Source: Flavobacterium hydatis | Lineage (GTDB): Bacteria; Bacteroidota; Bacteroidia; Flavobacteriales; Flavobacteriaceae | NCBI RefSeq assembly: GCF_000737695.1 | Contig: NZ_JPRM01000010.1 | Location: 96,320-160,319, forward strand | Direction of reading: 5' to 3' | Length of the DNA stretch: 64,000 nt | Shown: piece by piece, positions 26,339-33,903 of the stretch | Numbering within the stretch: position 1 is the stretch's first letter | Layout of the letters: each line of letters opens with the position of its first letter | Made by a program: the position numbers and the translations under genes | Notes under the pieces: model-generated | Database searches by the model: none | What the model was told of the DNA's origin: nothing | The model's input: the letters and a program-made list of their open reading frames with translations, nothing else

Positions 26339-26719
26339 CTATGCGGTCTGACTCCTATCTGGCGGAGTTCCTTTTAGTTCAGCAATTTCTTCTTTATATA
26401 TTTCGCATCGGTCTTTATATAGGGCTAGATTCTCTCTTAATAAGTCATTTTGTTCTTCTAAAGTTTTTATTTTTTCTAATAAATCACTTGAGTTTTCATT
26501 CTGTATAGGTATTTCTTTCAACATTTCGCCTTTTCCAGTAATCAACCATTCTAAACTGAGATTAGAGTATTTTTCTAAAATTAATTCTAATTTGTCAATT
26601 CCAATACTTTTGGACATATTGTTTACATAGCCATTTGAGACATTTATCGACTTTTCAAAGTTTGAAACACCTAAACCACAATGTTTTATATATGTCTTTA
26701 AACGATCTTTAACGCTCAT
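26339..26719 (-). CDS. XRE-family repressor of the element
   Basis: A 126-residue protein with an N-terminal helix-turn-helix domain (about 5-62, GVSNFEKSINVSNGYVNNMSKSIGIDKLELIL) followed by the LEWLITGKGEML sequence typical of Bacteroidota phage repressors. A coiled coil at about 78-118 probably mediates dimerisation. It is transcribed away from the early operon. Two identical 15-bp sites lie between it and the rightward promoter, as expected for a CI-like switch. Confidence 0.85.
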   Translation of the reverse strand: MSVKDRLKTYIKHCGLGVSNFEKSINVSNGYVNNMSKSIGIDKLELILEKYSNLSLEWLITGKGEMLKEIPIQNENSSDLLEKIKTLEEQNDLLRENLALYKDRCEIYKEEIAELKGTPPDRSQTA

Positions 26720-26753
26720 TTTTAAGTAATTAAGAATTTTTATAGTAAATAAT

Positions 26754-26799
26754 TAGAATATTTCTCTAATAAAAGCTTTTAAAATAGAATATTTCTCTA
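26754..26799. promoter_or_regulatory. Two repressor operator copies
   Basis: TAGAATATTTCTCTA occurs at 26754-26768 and again at 26785-26799. Each is a partial dyad (TAGA...TCTA), and the start-to-start spacing is 31 bp, three helical turns. The second copy overlaps the -7 box of the rightward promoter, so binding there would block early transcription. Confidence 0.7.
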
Positions 26800-26805
26800 T
26801 ATTTG
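26776..26805 (+). promoter_or_regulatory. Rightward early promoter
   Basis: TATATTTG at 26798-26805 matches the flavobacterial -7 box TAnnTTTG exactly. A CTTTT at 26776-26780 is a weaker -33 element. It faces the early operon and overlaps the second operator copy. Confidence 0.6.
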
Positions 26806-27077
26806 TATTGTTGAAACATAACTGATGTGTTACTGATGTTCAAAATACACATAACAACAAATATAGTAAAAAGCGCATTGCAAAAGTTTTAATCTTTTGT
26901 AGGAATCTTAATGAATAAAAGTAATGCAAAACAAGTGCCAAGTTTTACGGAAATCCTTAAATGTTAGAGTGGAAACAAATCGAATAACAAGTTGAAAACA
27001 AGAACTATAATAAACAAAGAATTTTGTCTATGTGTTTACATGATTTTGATAAATTGATTTTTAAGATTGCTTGTACT
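26806..27077. other. Leader region beyond the early promoter
   Basis: About 270 bp with no convincing gene. It includes an 18-codon reading frame at 26911-26967 that I do not regard as established. The rightward transcript would cross this region and then run antisense through the gene at 27078-27575. Confidence 0.4.
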
Positions 27078-27575
27078 TTAGTTGCTGTTGGTGTTTTCTG
27101 CAATATTATTAATAGTTGTTTTGAACTTACGATATGCAAAAAAGATGCGAATAGTTGCCCAAATAAATGTTGTGTTGGTAAACAAAAAGAAATTTGGACG
27201 GATTTGAGTACAGGGAATAAACTCATTCGCGTAGTAGTAACAAAGCCAAAGTAATGGACAAAAATAAGCAACCGAATAGACGAAAGCATCTATTAATGCA
27301 ATGCTTTGGTGATTATCATTGGTTAGATCGAAAGTTGTATGACTAGAAGATAAAATACTAATCATCACATTCCAGAAAAAATAAATAATACCAAATAATA
27401 AAGATAAGATAATTGATATAAATATTGGATTGTTTTTATAGAAGTTGGGAGAAATCAGGTAGATAGTGCAGAACCATAATAGTGAAAAAAAGATTATTCC
27501 TGAAATACCTACTAAATGTTTGGATTTTAGATTATTGCCAAAAGTCGCAATAGCTTGTGAGATAGCTTCATTCAT
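27078..27575 (-). CDS. Four-span membrane protein, reverse-oriented moron candidate
   Basis: A 165-residue protein with about four transmembrane helices (around 21-43, 50-72, 93-113, 128-148). It is the only minus-strand gene between the early promoter and the early operon, so it is antisense to the early transcript. That suggests expression from the integrated state. Superinfection exclusion or immunity is possible, but no family is recognised. An 8-bp inverted repeat (27586-27593 with 27615-27622) lies upstream of its start. Confidence 0.6.
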   Translation of the reverse strand: MNEAISQAIATFGNNLKSKHLVGISGIIFFSLLWFCTIYLISPNFYKNNPIFISIILSLLFGIIYFFWNVMISILSSSHTTFDLTNDNHQSIALIDAFVYSVAYFCPLLWLCYYYANEFIPCTQIRPNFFLFTNTTFIWATIRIFFAYRKFKTTINNIAENTNSN

Positions 27576-27667
27576 TAGTTGGGAGCCAACGAATTTAAAA
27601 GGTTAGAGTTTTGGTTCGTTGGTAATCACGAATGTAATAAAAATCACTCACATTTTAAGACTTAATT

Positions 27668-27844
27668 ATGAGAACAGCTAAAGAAAACAGACGTTATCGA
27701 TTGCATCAAAAAATTGGTAAAGAGGGAGTTAAGTATAATGCTTATTTAAAAACCATTTACGTGCCTTTCGATAATGATTTACAGAATAAGGATATACTGG
27801 AATTGCAAAAGAATTTTAATTATCAAATACAATTAGAGATATGA
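27668..27844 (+). CDS. Small early protein, 58 residues
   Basis: An ATG at 27668 opens 58 codons (MRTAKENRRYRLHQKIGKEG and on, ending QIQLEI). The protein is basic at the N-terminus and ends in a strand-helix. The stop overlaps the next start by ATGA, which supports real translation. It is the first gene of the rightward early operon. Confidence 0.6.
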   Translation: MRTAKENRRYRLHQKIGKEGVKYNAYLKTIYVPFDNDLQNKDILELQKNFNYQIQLEI

Positions 27845-28098
27845 TTTCTAAAAAAGAAAAAAGGCTATTGATAGAAATATTAGGATGTCAGTACACACCG
27901 AAAGTGATGCCTTATTTGCAAAAATTAGGAATCAAAAATGAAAAAGGGAAAAGCTTTTCAGTAGATAGCATCCGCATGATTGCAAATGGTTTTCGTGAAA
28001 ATGAAAAAGTAGAATTGGCAATAATGCAATTGGTGAACAAAACTATTAAAGCTAAAAAAGCAATGGCACTTAAACGTAAAAAATTATCTAAAAAATAA
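27841..28098 (+). CDS. Small basic early protein
   Basis: An 85-residue protein with a strongly basic C-terminus (KAMALKRKKLSKK) and a helical body (LLIEILGCQYTPKVMPYLQKLGI). It may bind nucleic acid. It overlaps the preceding gene by 4 bp and is 5 bp ahead of the next gene. No family recognised. Confidence 0.6.
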   Translation: MISKKEKRLLIEILGCQYTPKVMPYLQKLGIKNEKGKSFSVDSIRMIANGFRENEKVELAIMQLVNKTIKAKKAMALKRKKLSKK

Positions 28099-28103
28099 TT
28101 CTA

Positions 28104-28313
28104 ATGAATCCAAAAGTATTATCAATATTCAACAATGCTAAAATCTTTCTTTCCCCTGAGGAACTGAAAGAATTAGCCTTGTGTATTGATAAAGAATTTG
28201 GAAAACCATTGCCGAAAAAAGCTAAAAAATCAAGGGGACTTGATAATTGGACACTCGAGAGTGTTACTGAAAAGTTACTCGCTACACAATTCAAGAAGAA
28301 AAGTAAAGCATAA
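28104..28313 (+). CDS. Small early protein
   Basis: A 69-residue protein with a helical first half (FLSPEELKELALCIDKEFG) and a Lys-rich linker to a second helix. No family recognised. It precedes a structured leader and the large early gene. Confidence 0.55.
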   Translation: MNPKVLSIFNNAKIFLSPEELKELALCIDKEFGKPLPKKAKKSRGLDNWTLESVTEKLLATQFKKKSKA

Positions 28314-28340
28314 AAATACCTCCAGCAAATGCTGAAAATT

Positions 28341-28380
28341 CCTAGGTGCATTCGGGCGCATTGCGTCCGATGCCGAAAGG
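28341..28380 (+). promoter_or_regulatory. GC-rich stem-loop in the leader of the large early gene
   Basis: A bulged hairpin (28348-28373, GCAT...ATGC ends, loop ATT) with outer CCT/AGG pairing stands out against AT-rich surroundings. An alternative TTCGG/CCGAA pairing (28351-28355 with 28373-28377) would exclude part of the first stem. It lies 20 bp before the start codon at 28400 and could control its translation. Confidence 0.5.
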
Positions 28381-28399
28381 TTATTAGAAAGAAGGACTT

Positions 28400-30154
28400 A
28401 TGAGCAAACAAAATTTAGACGGTAGAGTATTTTCCTTAGCATCCAATCTTTTTGGATTTGGTAGCACTGCTGTAAAAACGATAATTCAGGAAACCATTGC
28501 AACAAACGTTGCAACAGCTTTGCAAAAAGAAAATCGCATTATGGCGGTTTATCCTGCAATTAGCATGGAAGCATTCAGTATTACAATGGATAATTATAGA
28601 AAGTATATTGCCGCTTATAATTTTAAAACTGCCGCAGAAAATGAATTAACAGAAAAGCATAATTCAGAAGTTAAAAAGTTTCTATCAGAGAATCATTTAA
28701 ACGATGTACAAAGAGAATTTACAAAAGTTTTTCTGCATAAAAGTAAATTACTTAAACCTAGAGTGTATAATGAACAAGCTGATGCTTTTATGAAAGACCA
28801 CGGTTTGATTATTGAAAAAAGGAAAATCCAAACTGTCAAATACGCTACAGAATTAGTATTCCAAAATTTATTGCATTTGTATAATTCGCAATTGATGAAA
28901 CGTAACGAGCAGTATATGAAGTTACGTGTTACAGCAATTAGACCTATTGAGGAATTTAAAATCAACTCATTTTTAGTAACTGCATTGCAACGTAATGGAG
29001 TCACAAGTTTAGATCTCTGTAAAAAGACTGTGCGTAACCATAGACAGCGTTTAGAAGAATGTGGGGTATTTGTTGATTATCATTTTTCGGGGCAAAATAG
29101 ACCCGTTGAAGTGCATATAAACAGCGAAATTTTGACAGTTTTAGACCTCAAAACTTCAAAATTAACAACTACTGAGAATCAGTGTGTTAGCCCTGTAAAT
29201 GAGAAAGTTTTACCTGATAACAATGAGAATACAAGAACAGATTTAAATGAATTTCAAATGAAAGAGAATGTTAAGAACATTTCTCAATTTGATAAGGAGT
29301 TCCCTTCGGTCACGCCTTCTTATTTGTTTTTTACTAGAACACCAGCCAGCAAACTGCAAAATCCAACTGAGGGGGCGGGGGCGGAAAGTGTTAAAGTTTT
29401 AAATACTTTGTCTGAAAAGCTTCAAAATCTGATAATCCACCCACAAGAACTAGCAGTTAACCTTGCTAATCAAGAGTATAATAACTACAAACCAATTGAT
29501 ATACGGTATTTGTTTAAAGAAGCCTATTCAGGAACAATGCTTAAAGAAGAGTTTAGAGAATTAGTTATTCAAGACTTTTTTAAGGGGATTGCAAAAATTT
29601 ATAAAAATGCAACTCCTTTCGCAGGTTCATGGAAGAAAGCAATTTCATTGTATATGCAAAATAAATGGATTGCATTTACAGGCGAATCGTTTAATAAAGC
29701 TGCAATTGTGGAGGATATTCAACAAATGCGTTGGCGTGCTGAATGGGCTAGAAAATGGTTTGTTAAAAACGAGTTTCCTCCTTTGTTTCCATTCGATTAT
29801 TTTGACATGACACGAAAAACATCAAAAGAAGTAGGGTTCGAGTATACCAAAGCCAAATGGGGAGAACATCTGCAAAATAAATCAAAATATGAAGCCATAA
29901 AAAAGAAACAGGAAGCTAATGCCGTAAGACGAAAAGCAACTATTAACCATGCTAAGAAATGCGAAAATGAAGTAAATCGTTTCTTTAAAAATAAAATTAC
30001 GATGCCGCAATTATTTGATTTTGTAGAAAAGAATTTACCGAAAGAATACCTAGAAAAATTGCCTCAAATGATTGAAAAAAAATCGTTAAAAATGAATGAA
30101 AGAATAATTCATATCGATAATGATTTTGCACAATATGATTTTAGTGAATTTTAA
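28400..30154 (+). CDS. Large wHTH protein, candidate replication initiator
   Basis: A 584-residue protein. Residues about 190-250 (VTSLDLCKKTVRNHRQRLEECGVFVDYHFSG) look like a winged helix-turn-helix. The C-terminal third is basic, with KKKQEANAVRRKATINHAKKC. I recognise no polymerase, helicase or HUH motif. By size and position in the early operon it is the best candidate for the element's replication or primase-loading protein. That assignment is inferred from context. Three TTGCAA words at 28497, 28509 and 28520 fall in its 5' end. Confidence 0.55.
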   Translation: MSKQNLDGRVFSLASNLFGFGSTAVKTIIQETIATNVATALQKENRIMAVYPAISMEAFSITMDNYRKYIAAYNFKTAAENELTEKHNSEVKKFLSENHLNDVQREFTKVFLHKSKLLKPRVYNEQADAFMKDHGLIIEKRKIQTVKYATELVFQNLLHLYNSQLMKRNEQYMKLRVTAIRPIEEFKINSFLVTALQRNGVTSLDLCKKTVRNHRQRLEECGVFVDYHFSGQNRPVEVHINSEILTVLDLKTSKLTTTENQCVSPVNEKVLPDNNENTRTDLNEFQMKENVKNISQFDKEFPSVTPSYLFFTRTPASKLQNPTEGAGAESVKVLNTLSEKLQNLIIHPQELAVNLANQEYNNYKPIDIRYLFKEAYSGTMLKEEFRELVIQDFFKGIAKIYKNATPFAGSWKKAISLYMQNKWIAFTGESFNKAAIVEDIQQMRWRAEWARKWFVKNEFPPLFPFDYFDMTRKTSKEVGFEYTKAKWGEHLQNKSKYEAIKKKQEANAVRRKATINHAKKCENEVNRFFKNKITMPQLFDFVEKNLPKEYLEKLPQMIEKKSLKMNERIIHIDNDFAQYDFSEF

Positions 30155-30171
30155 CTTAACCAATTATAGCT

Positions 30172-30396
30172 ATGCCAGTATTTGCCCCTCAACAATCAAA
30201 AATTAAAATGGTAATCCTTACCAAGACAAAAGAAAAAAATGCGGTTTGGTGGTCGCCAATAAATCAAAATAAGCGTAACACCCAATCAATTGTAACGAGC
30301 ATGCTAAGAAGATTTGAAAAACATGCACTAGCAAAGATCACAAATGTAATTCAGTTTTATGAAAATGGGAATTTAATAGCGAGTAAGAAATTATGA
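30172..30396 (+). CDS. Small early protein
   Basis: A 74-residue basic protein (MPVFAPQQSKIKMVILTKTKEK and on) with a strand at the start and helix in the middle. It overlaps the next gene by ATGA. No family recognised. Confidence 0.55.
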   Translation: MPVFAPQQSKIKMVILTKTKEKNAVWWSPINQNKRNTQSIVTSMLRRFEKHALAKITNVIQFYENGNLIASKKL

Positions 30397-30737
30397 AATC
30401 TATTACTCTCAAAAAAATCGAGGTAGAAAATTTTCAAATTCTCCAAAGTGTAGTTGCACAATATAGGATTAAGAAATTAAGAGTGATGCAAACTATAAAA
30501 TACAATGATGTGTATTTTAATAATATGTTGACTGTTGATGTTACTACTAATTTGTTTTTTCGGTTTAGAATGAAAATTGAAAATCAAAATAAACCTATTT
30601 CTAATTTTAAATTAAAAATATATGAAGCTGTTATTTTGCTCCAATGCTGCAATGATTATGAGGCTCGAAATGAATATGAAAAATTTATTGTTAGGAAGTA
30701 TTACAATGAGATTTATGAGCTACTAATAAATTTATAA
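30393..30737 (+). CDS. Hypothetical early protein
   Basis: A 114-residue basic protein with no motif I can identify. Its start overlaps the previous stop, and the first 60-bp hairpin repeat begins 3 bp after its own stop. Confidence 0.55.
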   Translation: MKSITLKKIEVENFQILQSVVAQYRIKKLRVMQTIKYNDVYFNNMLTVDVTTNLFFRFRMKIENQNKPISNFKLKIYEAVILLQCCNDYEARNEYEKFIVRKYYNEIYELLINL

Positions 30738-30740
30738 AAA

Positions 30741-30800
30741 GTAGACTTTTAAGCGAACCAGGAAAAACTGCAGCTGCGGATCTATTTGAAAAAAATCTAC
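30741..30800. repeat. 60-bp hairpin repeat, copy A
   Basis: It begins GTAGACTTTT and ends AAAAATCTAC, so its ends pair with one mismatch in the first ten bases. The interior carries the shared core GGAAAAACTGCAGCTGCGGA. It is exactly 60 bp, like three other copies in the element, and directly follows a stop codon. Confidence 0.85.
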
Positions 30801-30811
30801 AATTCAACAAC

Positions 30812-31087
30812 ATGATAAAGAAAAGTACCTATATAAGAAGTTTTACTGCAGTTCAACATAAGCAACTAGAAAAAGTTGCAAAGGAGCAAAATATTAAAAC
30901 AGTCCCCGAAATTCTGTTTTTCTCGCTTGATGCCTATTTAGAACAAAAGCAAGAAATAGAAAGATTAAAAAGAATTATTCAGCTTAAAAAAGATAAGATT
31001 GATGAACTGAATTTGAAGATTGATTTTTTTAAATCAGCATCCAAAAAAATACATGAATTAAGTAATTACTTGAAAAATCAAAAATAA
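30812..31087 (+). CDS. Coiled-coil small protein
   Basis: A 91-residue protein. The first 45 residues resemble a ribbon-helix or short helical domain. Residues 47-90 form a coiled coil (QEIERLKRIIQLKKDKIDELNLKIDFF). It starts 11 bp after hairpin repeat A. It may be a DNA-binding accessory protein, but nothing proves this. Confidence 0.55.
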   Translation: MIKKSTYIRSFTAVQHKQLEKVAKEQNIKTVPEILFFSLDAYLEQKQEIERLKRIIQLKKDKIDELNLKIDFFKSASKKIHELSNYLKNQK

Positions 31088-31122
31088 AATCAGCTAAGTA
31101 ACTAACCTCAAATTTCCATTTT

Positions 31123-31431
31123 ATGAACCTTAAAACTCTTAACTACATTAGAAATAAAGCGCAATTACAAGAACTTTTTATAAGCCAATTTACAGCTGAT
31201 TATATTCGAAATGAAATAAACGAAATAATCTCAGAAACTAGAAAATGTATAAATGTTGGGACACGATTATTTGCTAAAAATATATCAACTTTTGAAGCTA
31301 TTATTTTCATCGATAGAAATGGAGTACCTGATGGATTTATTCTTTCAGAAGAGTTAAAAATCAAATTGGAGGAATACAGGGAATCCTTTGCAAAGAAAAT
31401 AGCGTTAGAAAAGCAACTTATAAATCAATAG
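31123..31431 (+). CDS. Hypothetical early protein
   Basis: A 102-residue protein with helical ends and a central strand pair (FEAIIFIDRNGVPDGFIL). No family recognised. It lies 2 bp before the DUF3850 gene. Confidence 0.5.
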   Translation: MNLKTLNYIRNKAQLQELFISQFTADYIRNEINEIISETRKCINVGTRLFAKNISTFEAIIFIDRNGVPDGFILSEELKIKLEEYRESFAKKIALEKQLINQ

Positions 31432-31433
31432 TT

Positions 31434-31676
31434 ATGATGCATGATTTAAAAATTAAGTATGAATTTGCGCAACTTCATTTTATAGGTAAAAAGAATTGGG
31501 AACTAAGAAAAAATGATAGAGATTATAAAGTTGGCGATACTATTAGATTTACTGTACTAGAATGGGAAAGCTCTTCAAACTGGAAATATGAAAGGACGAT
31601 AACGAATGTTTTTGATGATACTAATTTAGGGCTGCAAGAAGGATATGTAATATTATCAATAGAAAAAAAATTATGA
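31434..31676 (+). CDS. DUF3850 (ASCH/PUA-like) protein
   Basis: An 80-residue protein with the DUF3850 signature: HDLKIKYEF, then GKKNWELRKNDRDYKVGDTIRF, then LGLQEGYVILSI. DUF3850 belongs to the ASCH/PUA-like RNA-binding superfamily and is common in phages. An ATG three bases later (31437) is an equally good start. It overlaps the next gene by 4 bp. Confidence 0.85.
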   Translation: MMHDLKIKYEFAQLHFIGKKNWELRKNDRDYKVGDTIRFTVLEWESSSNWKYERTITNVFDDTNLGLQEGYVILSIEKKL

Positions 31677-31927
31677 AATCAACAGCAAAAAAATCCGACA
31701 ATCCAACAAACGCTTTAATTAATCGTAATTTTATTATACGTGTATTAGAGAATCCGAAAGAAAATTTGCTCAAAAACACAAAATTAACCTCTGCAAACAA
31801 GCTTTCAAACTACATTAATGACGATGAAATGAAAATAAAGCTTTTTAATAAGATATTAGACGGTGGCAAAGATAAATACACCTTTCTAATAAGAAATCGC
31901 CTTAAAATCGATTTTCAGTCAAAATAA
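31673..31927 (+). CDS. Last small gene of the early operon
   Basis: An 84-residue basic protein with no recognisable motif (MKSTAKKSDNPTNALINRNF and on). Its ATG overlaps the previous stop codon. A terminator follows 23 bp later. Confidence 0.5.
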   Translation: MKSTAKKSDNPTNALINRNFIIRVLENPKENLLKNTKLTSANKLSNYINDDEMKIKLFNKILDGGKDKYTFLIRNRLKIDFQSK

Positions 31928-31950
31928 CTTTTTAGGTAATAAACACTAAA

Positions 31951-31989
31951 AAAAAAGCATTTTTGGAATTATCCCAAGAATGCTTTTTT
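31951..31989 (+). terminator. Early operon terminator
   Basis: AAAAAAGCATTTTTGG pairs with CCAAGAATGCTTTTTT across a 7-nt loop, with one wobble pair, followed by T-rich sequence. It ends the early operon. The A/T flanks allow weak activity in the other direction. Confidence 0.75.
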
Positions 31990-32333
31990 GTTGTTATATG
32001 TTAATACTTTTTTTAAAATCTAATTTGGGTAAAGGAATTAGATAGCTGTATTTTGTTGTAGTATATTTTTTATAAAATCATTAAAAGTTGGTATTGTTTA
32101 GATAGATGATAAGTTTTAGTTTTGTAGGATAATTTTACACAAAGTATAATAGTAAAATTAAGATTATGTAAGCTAAATAAATCAATGCTATGAATTTACA
32201 TATAGTAATTAACAATAAGTATTAGGGTAATTCATAAAAAAATGTAGAAACTGCTTAGAAAATTGAAATTGTTACAAACAAAAAAAAACTAACATTACTT
32301 TCGAATAAGAAAGTACAATTACAAGATAATAAT
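31990..32333. other. AT-rich non-coding gap before the metallopeptidase
   Basis: About 340 bp with no ORF. It probably holds the promoter of the metallopeptidase/lipoprotein pair, but I see no clean TAnnTTTG box. It separates the early operon from what appears to be independently expressed cargo. Confidence 0.4.
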
Positions 32334-33158
32334 ATGGGCAATGTAATACTTGGAGAACCTAGATTTAAAAAACCAGAAAAAAAAGAAAAACAAATAGGAA
32401 GAATTAGCTCGAGTGCTGAAGGAGATTATTTTGACATCCAAGGAAAATATTTAGGTTCGACAGCAAACAGTCAGAAAAAAATTTATATTATTGGTCGTGA
32501 TTCTTTAAGGAATAAATATTCTATGAGTAACATTCCTGATGGCTTTTTTGATAAACAAGTTTCTTTTATAGGGACAGGAAATATTGTAAATTTAAGAGCA
32601 GGAACAAAATACGGGACTATAATAACTGATTTATCACTTCAAACGAGAATTAATGTTGCTGAAAACGTTTACAACCATTATTATACTGAGGCAGGCTACA
32701 GCTTAAACGAGTTGAAGTATAAAACCATTACTGATGCGACAAATGACCCATCTAACACTGGATATGCTGTTACTAAATTTGGAGGAGTAACCTCAGATTC
32801 TGAATACTTGAAAGATAGAGAAGCAGATATTAGGATAGTTTATGGGCATATAGGATTAAATTTTGACACAGGGTATGATATCATGAGTGTTTGTGCTCAT
32901 GAATATAAACACTTAGAAGAATTAAGAAGATTAGGTGTGAAATTTTATGATGATGAATACTTTGAAGATGTCGCATATAGACATCAAGCATTTGTTGATA
33001 AAAACTGGAAATATGTCTCTATTGGTTTTAGAAACGCAATGGTAACAATGATGAATTTGAAAATGAAATATGAATCAGATTACATAAAAGCAAAAGGAGA
33101 TAATGAACAATATAAAAATTTCAAAGGATGGAAAGCTGGAAAAAATATAACTTTATAA
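32334..33158 (+). CDS. Putative zinc metallopeptidase effector
   Basis: A 274-residue protein with CAHEYKHLEEL near 188-198, an HExxH zinc motif, and no signal peptide. Its first part (GDYFDIQGKYLGSTANSQKKIYII) resembles the linker seen before toxin domains at the C-termini of RHS or polymorphic toxins. The gene product of a lipoprotein overlapping its 3' end could be an immunity factor. The toxin reading is inference; it could equally be an ordinary minor virion or maturation protease. Confidence 0.6.
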   Translation: MGNVILGEPRFKKPEKKEKQIGRISSSAEGDYFDIQGKYLGSTANSQKKIYIIGRDSLRNKYSMSNIPDGFFDKQVSFIGTGNIVNLRAGTKYGTIITDLSLQTRINVAENVYNHYYTEAGYSLNELKYKTITDATNDPSNTGYAVTKFGGVTSDSEYLKDREADIRIVYGHIGLNFDTGYDIMSVCAHEYKHLEELRRLGVKFYDDEYFEDVAYRHQAFVDKNWKYVSIGFRNAMVTMMNLKMKYESDYIKAKGDNEQYKNFKGWKAGKNITL

Positions 33159-33601
33159 CAAAGTTGATTATTCTATTATTGTTGGTTACTTCTTGTAATA
33201 ATAAGACAGTAGAGACGATTAAACCAATTGTTTGTGTTAACAAAATTTGGTATCATGAAGATAAACACTCATTAGGTTCGCCAACTGTAAATTTTAAAAT
33301 TAGAATTGAAGATACTGTAATATCAAAAAAAATAAAATCAGGAAGATTAAATGATATTGTCATGTATAATTTAGACAAACAATACAGTAATTTTGTTCAT
33401 TTAGAGCCGTTTGAAATCGGTAGGCAATTTACAGAGAAGAATAATATATTTTCATTTAAAATACTAACTGTGCTTTTTGCAAATAGCCCCAACAAGAATA
33501 GGCATCAATGGACCAGTGAAGAAATTAAAAAAACAATACAAGGTGATGTGGGTTTAGTTTTTGAAAATGATACTATTAGAGTAAAAATGTGTCAAAAGTG
33601 A
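33128..33601 (+). CDS. Lipoprotein overlapping the metallopeptidase gene
   Basis: A 157-residue protein with a lipoprotein signal peptide (hydrophobic core LIILLLLVTSC, lipobox Cys near 23). The rest is beta-rich and basic. The start lies 31 bp inside the metallopeptidase gene, so the pair is co-translated. An immunity or partner role is suggested only by this arrangement. Confidence 0.6.
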   Translation: MESWKKYNFITKLIILLLLVTSCNNKTVETIKPIVCVNKIWYHEDKHSLGSPTVNFKIRIEDTVISKKIKSGRLNDIVMYNLDKQYSNFVHLEPFEIGRQFTEKNNIFSFKILTVLFANSPNKNRHQWTSEEIKKTIQGDVGLVFENDTIRVKMCQK

Positions 33602-33690
33602 AGAAGATTATATTCATTTTCATAACTATGATTTTATGTAATCCGAATAATAACCTCAAACGGATAATCTTAAGTGAATTAGAAAACTAA
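33598..33690 (+). CDS. Possible short exported peptide or gene remnant
   Basis: A GTG at 33598 overlaps the lipoprotein stop and opens 30 codons with a signal-like start (VKKIIFIFITMILC) ending after about 16 further residues. It may be the truncated beginning of another lipoprotein gene. Translation is not established. Confidence 0.3.
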   Translation: MKKIIFIFITMILCNPNNNLKRIILSELEN

Positions 33691-33725
33691 AAATATATTT
33701 CCAAAGCCAATAATACCTAAATTCC

Positions 33726-33756
33726 CCCGCTTCCACAAAGAAGCGGGTATTTTTTT
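33726..33756 (+). terminator. Terminator of the metallopeptidase/lipoprotein unit
   Basis: CCCGCTTC (33726-33733) pairs with GAAGCGGG (33740-33747) across a 6-nt loop and is followed by TATTTTTTT. It is a textbook intrinsic terminator, and it abuts the phased TTGCAA array. Confidence 0.88.
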
Positions 33757-33832
33757 GCAATACCATTGCAAAACCTTTGCAAAGCTATGCAATAGTACAA
33801 AACCTCCCGCTACCCTTACCAAACCCTTACCA
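33755..33832. repeat. 11-bp-phased repeat array before the late operon
   Basis: TTGCAA occurs at 33755, 33766 and 33777, with ATGCAA at 33787. ACCCTTACCA follows at 33812 and 33823. Spacings are 11, 11, 10 and 11 bp. The array lies in the non-coding gap between a terminator and the first late gene. It is a candidate operator, replication origin or packaging site. Confidence 0.7.
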
Positions 33833-33903
33833 CTTTACAACAACATTCCAATATTTGTAAACGAAAAGCCTAACAACCTAATACAAGAACGAAAATGAAA
33901 TAA

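Noticed and set aside
26095..26508. 137-codon hydrophobic plus-strand frame
   Set aside because: It is antisense across two smaller genes, including the repressor, and its hydrophobicity follows from AT-rich complement.
26911..26967. 18-codon frame after the early promoter
   Set aside because: Too short to support; no overlap with a neighbouring gene and no recognisable feature.
27024..27254. 76-codon plus-strand frame with several Cys
   Set aside because: It lies antisense within a clear membrane protein gene and has no independent support.
30756..30800. Shared peptide PGKTAAADLFEKNLQ read through hairpin copies
   Set aside because: The frame is open because the DNA repeats are alike; there is no start codon and the copies follow stop codons of real genes.
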